From JBELHJ01 sp042091495 (GTDB lineage Bacteria > Bacteroidota > Bacteroidia > Flavobacteriales > Flavobacteriaceae): a stretch of DNA of 13,802 nucleotides. Below the pieces are notes generated by a model, which ran no database searches, was not told the DNA's origin, and saw only the letters and a list, made by a program, of their open reading frames with translations. Below, in pieces: positions 1 through 7,983 of this stretch (position 1 is the stretch's first letter; each line of letters starts with the position of its first letter). The translations under genes were made by a program, and so were the position numbers. The DNA lies in assembly GCA_042091495.1 (NCBI GenBank), contig JBELHJ010000057.1, positions 1 through 13,802 on the forward strand, written 5' to 3'.

Positions 1-122
1 CGGAGTCTGGAATTCACCCATTAGACAAAACATTAAATATAGATTGGCAAATACCAAAAGATAAGCAACGTATTTCGGAAAAGGACTTGGAGCTACCCAC
101 CTTTAATAAACGTGACAAATGA
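1..122 (+). CDS. rmlC: dTDP-4-dehydrorhamnose 3,5-epimerase, C-terminal end (partial)
   Basis: The reading frame is open from the left edge (first whole codon at position 3) to a TGA at 120-122 and gives the last 39 residues of a protein whose start lies outside the window. The segments HPLDKTLNIDW and RISEKDLELP match the C-terminal part of RmlC, where a conserved SxKD-type motif precedes the last strand. RmlC is the cytoplasmic epimerase that inverts C3 and C5 of dTDP-4-keto-6-deoxyglucose in dTDP-L-rhamnose synthesis. The stop overlaps the start of the next gene, rmlD, in an ATGA arrangement, so the two pathway steps are probably translationally coupled. The identification rests on a short fragment plus the rmlD neighbour. 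The catalytic residues are not visible. Confidence 0.85.
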   Translation, partial: ESGIHPLDKTLNIDWQIPKDKQRISEKDLELPTFNKRDK

Positions 123-883
123 AACGGGTATTGGTTACAGGCGCAAACGGGCAGTTGGGATTAGCGATTAAAGCAGCAACAGCAGCCTATCCAGAATTAT
201 CTTTTGTATTTACCGGTAAGAGCGATCTTGACGTTACCAGCCTAGGGCAAATAGAAGCTTTTTTTAATACAGACACCATTGATGTGTGCATCAATGCGGC
301 AGCCTATACCCACGTGGATAAAGCCGAAGATGAGCCAGAAGCAGCATATTTATTAAACGAAACAGCACCACGGCTTTTAGCAGAAGCGTGCAAGAAGCAC
401 GGGATTTTTCTTATTCATATTTCCACAGATTATGTGTTTGATGGCACTAAAGGAAGCCCATACACAGCAGAAGACATGCCAAACCCTATAAACCTGTATG
501 GCGCATCAAAGTTGGCGGGAGAACAAGCCCTAGCTGCTGTTGGCGGCGACTACTGTATTGTGCGTACGTCGTGGTTATACTCGGAATACGGGAACAATTT
601 TCAGACTAAAATTTTAGAAAAAGCAAAAAAAAATTCACACTTACAGGTAGTTAGCGACTTGTTAGGCACGCCGACCTACGCTCCGAATTTAGTTATATTT
701 TTGTTAAATAAAATTAACGATTCAGCGTTTACAAGTAATGTGGAACACTATAGCGATGGAAAAACCATGAGTTGGCATGCGTTGGCGAAACGGCTTACCC
801 AAACTGAAATTAAAGAAATAGCTTCAGAAACATTAAATCTTAAAGCGAAAAGACCGAATAATACGGCATTGCAAGCAACATGA
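119..883 (+). CDS. rmlD: dTDP-4-dehydrorhamnose reductase (short form)
   Basis: This is the last enzyme of dTDP-L-rhamnose synthesis, a cytoplasmic NAD(P)H-dependent reductase of the short-chain dehydrogenase superfamily. The Rossmann motif GANGQLG is at residues 8-14, NAAAYTHVDKAE at 59-70, ISTDYVFDG at 101-109, the catalytic YGASK (Tyr127, Lys131) at 127-131, and LGTPTYAP at 182-189, all as in RmlD. At 254 residues it is shorter than the usual 280-300. The protein ends just after the AKRPNNTAL segment, where family members normally continue for about 25-30 residues, so the C-terminal tail appears to be missing. The start overlaps the rmlC stop by 4 bp, and the stop overlaps the wecB start by 4 bp (ATGA at 880-883). 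The 5' two thirds look richer in G+C than the following core genes. Function is confident; whether the short form is fully active is open. Confidence 0.93.
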   Translation: MKRVLVTGANGQLGLAIKAATAAYPELSFVFTGKSDLDVTSLGQIEAFFNTDTIDVCINAAAYTHVDKAEDEPEAAYLLNETAPRLLAEACKKHGIFLIHISTDYVFDGTKGSPYTAEDMPNPINLYGASKLAGEQALAAVGGDYCIVRTSWLYSEYGNNFQTKILEKAKKNSHLQVVSDLLGTPTYAPNLVIFLLNKINDSAFTSNVEHYSDGKTMSWHALAKRLTQTEIKEIASETLNLKAKRPNNTALQAT

Positions 884-1995
884 AAAAGAGAATACTCATA
901 GTTTTTGGCACTAGACCAGAAGCCATAAAGATGGCGCCTCTTGTTAATAAATTCAAATCAGACGCTAGGTTTGAAACATCAGTATGTGTTACTGCTCAAC
1001 ACAGAGAAATGCTTGATCAAGTTCTTTCATTTTTTGATATTATTCCTGACTATGATTTAAATTTAATGAAGCCAAATCAAAATCTTTATAGCCTAACAGC
1101 ATCTATTATCGAAGGATTAAAACCTGTTTTAGAAGAAGCAAAGCCAGATTATGTTTTTGTGCATGGGGATACAACAACAACTATGGCAGGAAGTATAGCT
1201 TCTTTTTATAGCGGTGCTAAGGTTTGTCATGTAGAAGCTGGATTAAGAACTCACAACAAATGGTCTCCTTTCCCAGAAGAGATGAATAGGCAAATAGCAG
1301 GCCGCGTTTGTGATTATCATTTTGCGCCCACAGTGTTATCAAAATCTAATTTGGTTCAGGAAAACATAAAAGAAGACAATGTACTTGTCACAGGAAATAC
1401 GGTTATTGATGCTTTATTAGACAGTGTTGAGCGTGTTAGGCAAGAGCCCAGTGATTTAATAAAAGAACTATCACAAACCCTTGGTGACAAAGAAGTGATT
1501 TTGGTAACGGGCCACAGAAGAGAAAACCATGGGGACGGATTTATACGCATCTGTGAAGCGCTAAAAAGGATTGCTCTTGACAACATAAATCGCTTAATTG
1601 TTTATCCAGTGCACTTAAACCCTAAGGTACAAGAGCCGGTAAAACGAACTTTAACGAATGTAGATAATGTAATGCTAATCGATCCTTTGGCATATCAAGA
1701 TTTTATATGGATGATGAACCGCGCAAAGATTATTATTACTGATAGTGGTGGCATACAAGAAGAGGCACCAAGTTTAGGTAAACCCGTACTTGTGTTGCGT
1801 GACACTACAGAACGCCCCGAGGCTGTTGATGCAGGGACTGTTATTCTAGTAGGAACTGATAAAGACCTAATTGTAAGTGAGGCATTAGACTTATTAAACA
1901 ATAATGCTCGTTTTGAAGCCATGAGTAAGCTACACAACCCTTATGGAGATGGTAAGGCTTGTGAACGAATCGTAGAATTTATTGCACAGCAATAG
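880..1995 (+). CDS. wecB: UDP-N-acetylglucosamine 2-epimerase (non-hydrolysing)
   Basis: This cytoplasmic GT-B-fold enzyme interconverts UDP-GlcNAc and UDP-ManNAc. At 371 residues it has normal length, and all family signatures are present: FGTRPEAIKMAP at residues 9-20, HGDTTTT at 95-101, VEAGLRTH at 118-125, FPEEMNRQ at 131-138, TGHRREN at 210-216 with the conserved His212, SGGIQEE at 289-295 and TERPE at 310-314. The start ATG lies in the 4-bp overlap with the rmlD stop and places the first motif at the expected distance. wecC follows after 26 bp, and a GT26 transferase of the type that uses ManNAc or ManNAcA lies at 11454-12200, so the product is almost certainly fed to ManNAcA. Confidence 0.96.
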   Translation: MKKRILIVFGTRPEAIKMAPLVNKFKSDARFETSVCVTAQHREMLDQVLSFFDIIPDYDLNLMKPNQNLYSLTASIIEGLKPVLEEAKPDYVFVHGDTTTTMAGSIASFYSGAKVCHVEAGLRTHNKWSPFPEEMNRQIAGRVCDYHFAPTVLSKSNLVQENIKEDNVLVTGNTVIDALLDSVERVRQEPSDLIKELSQTLGDKEVILVTGHRRENHGDGFIRICEALKRIALDNINRLIVYPVHLNPKVQEPVKRTLTNVDNVMLIDPLAYQDFIWMMNRAKIIITDSGGIQEEAPSLGKPVLVLRDTTERPEAVDAGTVILVGTDKDLIVSEALDLLNNNARFEAMSKLHNPYGDGKACERIVEFIAQQ

Positions 1996-2021
1996 GTTAA
2001 AACAATAAAAACTAAAAGAAA

Positions 2022-3230
2022 ATGAATCAACCAGAAGTAGTTATGATTGGGCTAGGGTATATAGGCTTGCCAACCGCAGCACTTATTGCCTCCAACAAGG
2101 TACAAGTACATGGTGTAGATGTCAATCAAAAAGTTGTTGAAACCATTAATAGAGGTAAGATTCATATTGTAGAGCCCGAACTAGACATCGCTGTTGCATC
2201 TGCTGTAAAAGAGGGGTATCTAACAGCTGGTACAGAAGCAGTAAATGCGAACAATTATCTCATTGTGGTGCCCACTCCTTTTAAAGATAAAAACAAACCA
2301 GATATTTCTTTTGTTGAAGCAGCTACAAGAGGGATCATACCTCTATTAAAAGTGGGAGATTTATTCATCATTGAATCTACCTCACCAGTAGGGACTACAG
2401 AAAAAATGATGGCAATGATATACAGAGAGCGTCCAGAGCTTAAAAACCAATTATATATTGCTTATTGTCCCGAGCGTGTTTTACCGGGAAACGTAATGCA
2501 TGAACTGGTTTATAACGACCGTGTCATAGGCGGAGTCAATGAAGCATCTACAGAGAAAGCCATGACATTTTATAGCAATTATGTAAAGGGCCAATTACAC
2601 CCAACTAATGCTAGAACAGCTGAGATGTGTAAGCTAGTAGAAAACTCATCTCGTGACGTTCAAATAGCATTTGCAAATGAGCTATCTATTATTTGCGATA
2701 AAGCAGGAATTAATCCGTGGGAACTAATTAGTCTTGCAAATAAGCATCCTAGGGTAAATATATTACAGCCAGGTTGTGGAGTTGGCGGTCATTGTATTGC
2801 AGTAGACCCATATTTTATTGTTTCTGATTACCCAAAAGAAGCAAAAATGATAGCTTCCGCAAGAGAAATTAACAATTATAAAGCTTTTTGGTGTGCTGAA
2901 AAAATACAATCTGAAAAACTGGCTCATGAGCTTAAGTATCACAAGAAACCTAAAGTAGCATTATTGGGACTTGCTTTTAAACCAAATATTGATGATTTAA
3001 GAGAATCTCCTGCAAAATATATTGTTCAAAAAGTATTACAAAACAGTAATAATGAAGAACACTTTGTAGTGGAGCCAAATATCAAAGAGCACAATGTATT
3101 TAAGCTTACAAATTTTGAAGATGCCATCGAGCAAGCAGAGATTATTGTTTTCTTGGTGGCTCACGATCAGTTTAGGAGTGCAGTAATCCCAAAAGAAAAA
3201 AAAGTGTTAGACTTTTGTGGGATACAATGA
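2022..3230 (+). CDS. wecC: UDP-N-acetyl-D-mannosamine dehydrogenase
   Basis: This NAD-dependent UDP-sugar 6-dehydrogenase oxidises UDP-ManNAc to UDP-ManNAcA in two steps in the cytoplasm. It has 402 residues. The N-terminal Rossmann motif GLGYIGLP is at 10-17, VPTPF at 83-87, the central-domain segment STSPVGTTE at 119-127, and the catalytic cysteine is Cys258 in GCGVGGHCIAVDPYF. AFKPNIDDLRESPA at 318-331 marks the C-terminal UDP-binding domain. The GCGVGGHC form is the WecC/VipA-like type, whereas the Ugd later in this window has GGSCFPKD; this and the adjacent wecB support ManNAc rather than glucose or GlcNAc as substrate. The 26-bp gap before it is A-rich with no Shine-Dalgarno sequence, as expected in Bacteroidota. 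Exact substrate is inferred from motif type and context. Confidence 0.93.
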   Translation: MNQPEVVMIGLGYIGLPTAALIASNKVQVHGVDVNQKVVETINRGKIHIVEPELDIAVASAVKEGYLTAGTEAVNANNYLIVVPTPFKDKNKPDISFVEAATRGIIPLLKVGDLFIIESTSPVGTTEKMMAMIYRERPELKNQLYIAYCPERVLPGNVMHELVYNDRVIGGVNEASTEKAMTFYSNYVKGQLHPTNARTAEMCKLVENSSRDVQIAFANELSIICDKAGINPWELISLANKHPRVNILQPGCGVGGHCIAVDPYFIVSDYPKEAKMIASAREINNYKAFWCAEKIQSEKLAHELKYHKKPKVALLGLAFKPNIDDLRESPAKYIVQKVLQNSNNEEHFVVEPNIKEHNVFKLTNFEDAIEQAEIIVFLVAHDQFRSAVIPKEKKVLDFCGIQ

Positions 3231-3240
3231 AGAATATTAG

Positions 3241-4491
3241 ATGAAGTTGCTTTATCAATTTAACAATTTACTTCTTATACTATGTGTATTTTTTCTACCC
3301 ATAAATATATTACTAAATAACATTTTTTTAGGGGGGTTTATTTTCACCTCTTTTTTCATAATGCTAATTAGTAAAAGGAAAACGTTTTTGGAAAAATTAA
3401 AAATAAACAAGGGAAGTCTTTTTTTTTATGCTCTTCCATTTTTAATAACCGTTTTTGGGTTATTGTATACAGATGAGTTAAAATTAGCACTGGATGATGT
3501 AGTACGAGCAGCACCATTTTTTTTATTGCCAATAATAGCAATTCTTTTGCCCCAAAAGTTTTCCATGAACTACAGAAATTTAGGGTACTCTTTAGTAGCA
3601 GGATGTTTTTTTGTGGCTTGTTACAGCTGGGCTGAAGTTATGTTAGCATTAAAAACCAATAACGACTCTTTTTCACAATTTTTTACATCACGTTATTTTA
3701 ATCACAAACTTGTAAAAGGGTTAAACCTTCATGCTACCTATGTGTCGTTATTTGTATATGCTTCCATAGGGTTTTTGGCACACGAGCTTAAAGAAGCTAG
3801 TAGCAATATTAAAAAGAGTCTATTATTGGTAATAGGTGCTTTATTATTTCTTTTTTTATTAAACCTATTGTCTAGAAACATATTGGTTTGCTTTGCATTA
3901 TTTACCACAGGTTACTTCGTTTATGCGCGTATGTGGAGGTTGTTTTTAGCAGCAGCAGTATGTGTTGCTGTATTGGTAATAATATCCTACAACATAAAAC
4001 ATAATTATTTAAGAGATAAGCTATTTAGGAGTTTAAATTTATTTGAACAAAAGACACAGTTTTCAAAAAAAGACGATCGTTTTGATAGACTGGCGGCTTC
4101 TTATGAAATTTTCTTGAACAAGCCTCTTTTTGGATATGGAACCGCAGCAGAGAGCAAACACCGAATAGCTGTTTTCAAGAGAAATAGGGATTATGTTGCA
4201 TACAAGGAAAAATACAATGCGCACAATCAGTTTTTTGAATATCTGAGTACTTATGGATTACTTGGTGCAATAGTCTATTTTTTATTTTTTGTAAAACTTT
4301 GGAAAACAGTTTTCATGACAAGGAAAGTATATTTTGTTTACATTGCTTTTGCAGTTACCATGCTTACAATAACAGAATCAATATTTGAAAGAACTCAAGG
4401 CATCGTATTTACATCTTTCTTAATTGCGTTATTATTAAGTATAAATGCAAGGTCTAAAAACAACCATGAGCGCACTTTCGCAATTAGTTAA
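3241..4491 (+). CDS. O-antigen polymerase/ligase family membrane protein (first of three)
   Basis: A 416-residue protein made largely of hydrophobic segments (roughly ten to twelve membrane spans by eye) with a longer polar stretch at about 252-335. The layout fits the Wzy_C/O-antigen ligase superfamily. The HATY segment at 164-167 is followed by a span, SRN at 211-213 follows another, NKPLFGYGTA at 293-302 matches the common polymerase/ligase GxG segment, and YNAHNQFFEYLSTYGLLG at 325-342 holds His328 at the position of the histidine known to be important in WaaL-type ligases. It probably acts at the periplasmic face of the inner membrane, either polymerising repeat units or ligating finished glycan to an acceptor. 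The HATY and AHNQ signatures make it more WaaL-like than the protein at 5650-6798. It starts 10 bp after wecC, and its end overlaps the Wzx reading frame. Ligase versus polymerase cannot be decided here. Confidence 0.8.
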   Translation: MKLLYQFNNLLLILCVFFLPINILLNNIFLGGFIFTSFFIMLISKRKTFLEKLKINKGSLFFYALPFLITVFGLLYTDELKLALDDVVRAAPFFLLPIIAILLPQKFSMNYRNLGYSLVAGCFFVACYSWAEVMLALKTNNDSFSQFFTSRYFNHKLVKGLNLHATYVSLFVYASIGFLAHELKEASSNIKKSLLLVIGALLFLFLLNLLSRNILVCFALFTTGYFVYARMWRLFLAAAVCVAVLVIISYNIKHNYLRDKLFRSLNLFEQKTQFSKKDDRFDRLAASYEIFLNKPLFGYGTAAESKHRIAVFKRNRDYVAYKEKYNAHNQFFEYLSTYGLLGAIVYFLFFVKLWKTVFMTRKVYFVYIAFAVTMLTITESIFERTQGIVFTSFLIALLLSINARSKNNHERTFAIS

Positions 4492-5653
4492 AAAGTACTC
4501 TAGATACATTATCTATGCGTCTTCTATTTCGATAGGAAGATTGTCAGAGTATGCCGTCCTTTTTTTTGCGGCATATTATCTTTCTAAAGAAGATTATGGG
4601 CAGTTAGAGTTTTATAAAAAAGCGATTGAATTATTATCTGTGGGAGTGGCTTTTGGGCTTCCAAGCTTTCTTTTTTCCTACACAAAAAACAGTCAAAATC
4701 GGACTTATCTCACGCTATTGTCTTTCGGGTTTATCTTCTTTTTTAGTATATCGCTCTTACCGGTTTTTAGTGTATTTCAAATTGAACAGCTATTAATTCC
4801 AGCTTTTTTTCATGCCGCCTTTTTCACCAATGGAGTCTTGCCAGTATTTATCATTACTCATTTTGGAAGTAAAAAAGCATCTCTGTATAAAACCATCAGC
4901 ACCGTAATCTTTAATGGCGTTGTTTTTATTCTTATTTTATTTACTCAAAACCCATCACACGCATTTATTTACGTCAATTATTTCCTTTTGGCACCCTCTT
5001 TAGTTTTGTTGTGGTTAATTTTTAGAAACAGCAATATTGTTTGGAACAAAACACGCAAATACTTTACGCTATTTAAAAAGCAATTGCTCAATTCACTTAC
5101 ATTAGTCATAAGTAATTTCTCCAACATGATGTTTTTATATGTTGACATTATGTTACTAAAGTTATTGTCAAATAATCCAAATATTGAAATTGCTAATTAT
5201 AGCTTTGCTCTTAACATAACCACCATGCTTATGCTTGTTCCGTTTACTTTTGTTCAAGTTGATATTGAGCGAATAAAGAAAGTCAATGCCATTACTGATA
5301 GGGCAAAAAAGATTCTTATGGCAACTGTTCTATTAATGGTAGTAATTACATTGGTATATGTTGTGCTAATAAATACATATTATACAAGTTATAGCTCTAC
5401 GGTGTACATATTCGGAATACTACTAGTGGCTAAACTCTTTCAATCCCAGTCTGTTCTTTATGGAGCCATTATATTAATAAAGAGAAAGTTCAAACTGAAC
5501 TTAAATGTTAATTTGTCAATGCTTATTTTTAATATCATACTTAGCTATACGTTATATTTTTATTTAGGAATACTTGGTTTAGCAATTGCTAGTTTGATTT
5601 CTTTAGTCGTTAGGTATATTATTTTGCAACAGCTTTCAAAAAAATTATTTTGA
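4466..5653 (+). CDS. Wzx-type polysaccharide flippase
   Basis: A polytopic membrane protein of about 396 residues from this start, of the Wzx/MATE-like polysaccharide transporter family, which moves undecaprenyl-linked repeat units from the cytoplasmic to the periplasmic face. Family-like features include a short basic N-terminal helix (LVKKYSRY) leading into the first span, YLSKEDYGQLEFY after it, the mid-protein segment YVDIMLLKLLSNN followed by IANYSFALNI, and LGILGLAIASLISL in the last spans. An upstream in-frame ATG at 4445 would add seven residues and give a 47-bp overlap with the preceding gene. I chose the ATG at 4466 because it gives the usual short basic N-terminus and a 26-bp overlap, but 4445 is possible. 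It is the only flippase gene in the window and is flanked by polymerase-like genes on both sides. Confidence 0.85.
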   Translation: MSALSQLVKKYSRYIIYASSISIGRLSEYAVLFFAAYYLSKEDYGQLEFYKKAIELLSVGVAFGLPSFLFSYTKNSQNRTYLTLLSFGFIFFFSISLLPVFSVFQIEQLLIPAFFHAAFFTNGVLPVFIITHFGSKKASLYKTISTVIFNGVVFILILFTQNPSHAFIYVNYFLLAPSLVLLWLIFRNSNIVWNKTRKYFTLFKKQLLNSLTLVISNFSNMMFLYVDIMLLKLLSNNPNIEIANYSFALNITTMLMLVPFTFVQVDIERIKKVNAITDRAKKILMATVLLMVVITLVYVVLINTYYTSYSSTVYIFGILLVAKLFQSQSVLYGAIILIKRKFKLNLNVNLSMLIFNIILSYTLYFYLGILGLAIASLISLVVRYIILQQLSKKLF

Positions 5654-6798
5654 GCAAAACAGAAAACATATCACTGTATGTGACCATATGCTTTGGGCTA
5701 GTATTATTTTCTGATTTTTATTACAAATTCGCGAAGATATACCAGCTACCAAATTATAGTATTAACTTTTTTGTTAAAGCTATAATTGGGCTATTTATGA
5801 TGTATTGTTTGGTAACAAAAAACGCTATCACCAAGAAAGAAATCGTGTTGGCAGTTTTGTTTTTTATTTGTGCATCAATCAATTTAATGATGCTCCCATC
5901 AGTAAATTTTTTTGAAGGGACTTATTTATTTTTAAAACATGTGTTTTCAGTTATCGTTGTGTTTTACTTTTTAAAAATGCACAAACAAAATAACGCAACC
6001 CTATTATTTAGCGCAGTTGAAGGTTTCGCTTATTTTAATCTACTACTGATATTAACAGGTTACATATTTAGCATTGATCTATTTGCCACATACGACATGT
6101 ACAGGTTTGGATATAATGGAGTCTTTAAAAGCACATCAACAGCGTCTTATTTTTATATGTGCTTTTTGGCGTACTATTATGTAAAACACATAAATAAAAA
6201 AGATAATATCCCATTGCTCATAACAATTTTAGCCTCATCGATTATGGTTGGGAGTAAGACATTGTTTATTTCGTCTGCACTGTTCATTTTTTTATACACC
6301 TTTGATAAAAGGCAATTGATGTCGAAAAGGCCTATTAAAAAACAAGATCTATTTTTAGTATCGATAGCGCTTTCAATTATTGGCTTTGTATCAACTTTTT
6401 TATATATAAACAATAATACATTGTTAAGTTCTGTGTACAATGATGATGGATTAATTTCGGCATTTTTCTCTTACCGAAACACGGTATTTTCTGATGCAGT
6501 CATTCAAATCAAAGAGCAATTTTCTGCAATACAGTATTTATTTGGAAATTTAGCAAGCCAAATTCGCCGCCCAGAACTAGCCCTTGCAGACCTGTTTATT
6601 AACTTAGGAGTTATAGGAACGATTACATTTCTCTCCCTTCTTTTTGTTAACATTCCAAAAAAACTGCCTAAAAGAGTTATCTTTTTATGTTCGTATATAC
6701 TTTTAATAACACTATTGAGAGGGAACTTCTTTTATTATCCAACCGTGTTGTTTTTTTCTGTAATATTTATAAACGCTATAATTCGTTCAAATGATTAA
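5650..6798 (+). CDS. Wzy-like O-antigen polymerase family membrane protein (second of three)
   Basis: A 382-residue protein, strongly hydrophobic throughout, with about ten to twelve likely spans. YRFGYNGVF at 151-159 and MVGSKTLF at 199-206 resemble the RxGYNGxF and GxKT segments of Wzy-like polymerases, a family recognised more by topology than by sequence. Likely role: joining lipid-linked repeat units in the periplasm. The start is a TTG inside a TTGA overlap with the wzx stop. No in-frame ATG exists until about codon 50, which would delete the first span, so the non-ATG start is likely real and coupled to wzx. The C-terminus overlaps the next gene by 8 bp. Direct coupling to wzx makes this the best candidate for the polymerase of the Wzx/Wzy pair. 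It lacks the HNQ/SHSD type histidine segment of the other two. Confidence 0.72.
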   Translation: MSKTENISLYVTICFGLVLFSDFYYKFAKIYQLPNYSINFFVKAIIGLFMMYCLVTKNAITKKEIVLAVLFFICASINLMMLPSVNFFEGTYLFLKHVFSVIVVFYFLKMHKQNNATLLFSAVEGFAYFNLLLILTGYIFSIDLFATYDMYRFGYNGVFKSTSTASYFYMCFLAYYYVKHINKKDNIPLLITILASSIMVGSKTLFISSALFIFLYTFDKRQLMSKRPIKKQDLFLVSIALSIIGFVSTFLYINNNTLLSSVYNDDGLISAFFSYRNTVFSDAVIQIKEQFSAIQYLFGNLASQIRRPELALADLFINLGVIGTITFLSLLFVNIPKKLPKRVIFLCSYILLITLLRGNFFYYPTVLFFSVIFINAIIRSND

Positions 6799-7225
6799 CG
6801 CATATTTTTTTTACAGGTTGTCAAACATCCTTTATCGTTTTAAAATTCCTTTTTTCCCTACGATTATTAAAGGAATCATTTTTCTTATATACAACTCAGT
6901 AATCCCATATCAAGCTAAAATTGGTAAAGGGACTAGGTTTGCTTATGGCGGAATAGGTGTTGTCATACACAAAAGAGCGGTCATTGGAACAAAGTGTGTC
7001 ATTGGTACGAATGTAACAATTGGAGGAAAATCAGGTCATTATCAAGTACCCATAATTGGTAATAATGTTTATATTTCGACAGGCGCAAAGGTTTTAGGAC
7101 CAATCAAAATAGGATCAAATGCTACTATTGGCGCAAATGCTGTAGCAATAAAAAATGTTGAAGACAACACAGTTGTAGTTGGAGTACCTGCTAAAAAACT
7201 TAATTCCTTCAATAAAAAAAATTAA
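6791..7225 (+). CDS. Hexapeptide-repeat acetyltransferase, serine acetyltransferase-like
   Basis: A 144-residue left-handed beta-helix protein. Hexapeptide-type repeats run from about residue 42 to 122 (AKIGKG, AVIGTK, CVIGTN, VTIGGK, AKVLGP, IKIGSN, ATIGAN), and VVGVPAKKL at 129-137 is the usual end of CysE/WcaB-like acetyltransferases. Such small enzymes in polysaccharide clusters usually transfer acetyl from acetyl-CoA to a sugar hydroxyl, so it may O-acetylate the repeat unit or a precursor. The Asp-His pair found in true serine acetyltransferases is replaced by Ala51-Tyr52; the candidate catalytic base is His60 in GVVIH, with His83 in a loop. It is therefore unlikely to be a cysteine-synthesis CysE. 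It is shorter than CysE and lacks its N-terminal helical domain. It overlaps the preceding gene by 8 bp. The acceptor is unknown. Confidence 0.87.
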   Translation: MINAYFFYRLSNILYRFKIPFFPTIIKGIIFLIYNSVIPYQAKIGKGTRFAYGGIGVVIHKRAVIGTKCVIGTNVTIGGKSGHYQVPIIGNNVYISTGAKVLGPIKIGSNATIGANAVAIKNVEDNTVVVGVPAKKLNSFNKKN

Positions 7226-7256
7226 ATTGCGTTATCAATAAATAAACTTTTCCCAA

Positions 7257-7982
7257 ATGAAAAAAATAATCTTACTTTTTATAATATCTACAGCCGCGAT
7301 CTCTTGTTCCACTAAACCAAAAAAACCTCAGAAAAACTCTGAACCTAGAGATATTTCGCCGCATGTTGTTTATGAAAATGAACTATCAACGAACAATATT
7401 GATAATGCTATTATCGAAAATGTGGAATTTGATGCTTTTGGAGCATCATTCTACGGCACAGAACAAGACCCTTCATATATAAAAATTCCATTTTCTGCGT
7501 TAAATAATAACCAATCATTTAACATTAGTTTTGATTTTTTAACTACCACCGATGATGGAAGTGTTGCACAAGGGTTAGTTTCGCTAATTGACGATTTTTC
7601 CTCTCCAACTAATGCTCCTCTAATTATTTCCTATACCGGAAGAAGAGTTTCAGGAGCTATTGGAAGAAATGTACTGTGGGCTCAGGAATATGATTATAAA
7701 AAAGGAATGTCTTCACGATACTACGACTTATTTCAGTTAGATTCCAACACGTTATATAATGTATCGCTAAATTATGATGCAGGGGAGACTTCTTTTTATG
7801 TAAATAACGAGCTTTATGCTACTTTTCAAGGGCTGGATAGTAGCCCAATGCAAGCAAAATATATATTACTAGGCGCATTACCCTCTCATGACTCCTATAC
7901 ATATTTTTTAAACGGTCAAATCTCAAACCTAAGAATCTTAAATACGACATTAACTATAGCGGAAATGAATTCAAATCCATAA
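7257..7982 (+). CDS. Lipoprotein with LamG/concanavalin A-like domain
   Basis: A 241-residue predicted lipoprotein. The N-terminus is a lipoprotein signal peptide: basic MKK, hydrophobic LLFIIS, then the lipobox AISC with Cys17 as the lipidation site. A lysine-rich linker (STKPKKPQK) follows. From about residue 45 to the end the alternating-strand pattern fits a LamG/jelly-roll fold, including SFNISFDF, ETSFYVNNELYATF and the closing LNGQISNLRIL, a common end of Laminin_G_3-type domains. Such domains often bind carbohydrate; no enzymatic motif is visible. The residues after Cys17 are basic rather than acidic, unlike the reported flavobacterial surface-export signal, so a periplasm-facing location is slightly favoured. 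It sits 31 bp after the acetyltransferase and 1 bp before the third polymerase-like gene, which argues for a role in periplasmic or envelope handling of the glycan. That role is inference. Confidence 0.82.
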   Translation: MKKIILLFIISTAAISCSTKPKKPQKNSEPRDISPHVVYENELSTNNIDNAIIENVEFDAFGASFYGTEQDPSYIKIPFSALNNNQSFNISFDFLTTTDDGSVAQGLVSLIDDFSSPTNAPLIISYTGRRVSGAIGRNVLWAQEYDYKKGMSSRYYDLFQLDSNTLYNVSLNYDAGETSFYVNNELYATFQGLDSSPMQAKYILLGALPSHDSYTYFLNGQISNLRILNTTLTIAEMNSNP

Positions 7983-7983
7983 T

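Noticed and set aside
1356..1937. Open frames on the minus strand inside wecB
   Set aside because: They lie opposite a gene with complete family motifs, have no recognisable domains and no own spacing or start context; they are shadows of the real frame.
6177..6440. Minus-strand open frame inside the second polymerase-like gene
   Set aside because: Antisense to a long hydrophobic gene in an otherwise all-plus operon; no motif or signal of its own.
6791..7225. CysE serine acetyltransferase for cysteine synthesis
   Set aside because: Too short, no N-terminal helical domain, Asp-His pair absent, and the context is polysaccharide synthesis.
7226..7256. Promoter ahead of the lipoprotein gene
   Set aside because: The 31-bp gap was read for the Bacteroidota -7 (TAnnTTTG) and -33 (TTTG) elements; no convincing pair was found.
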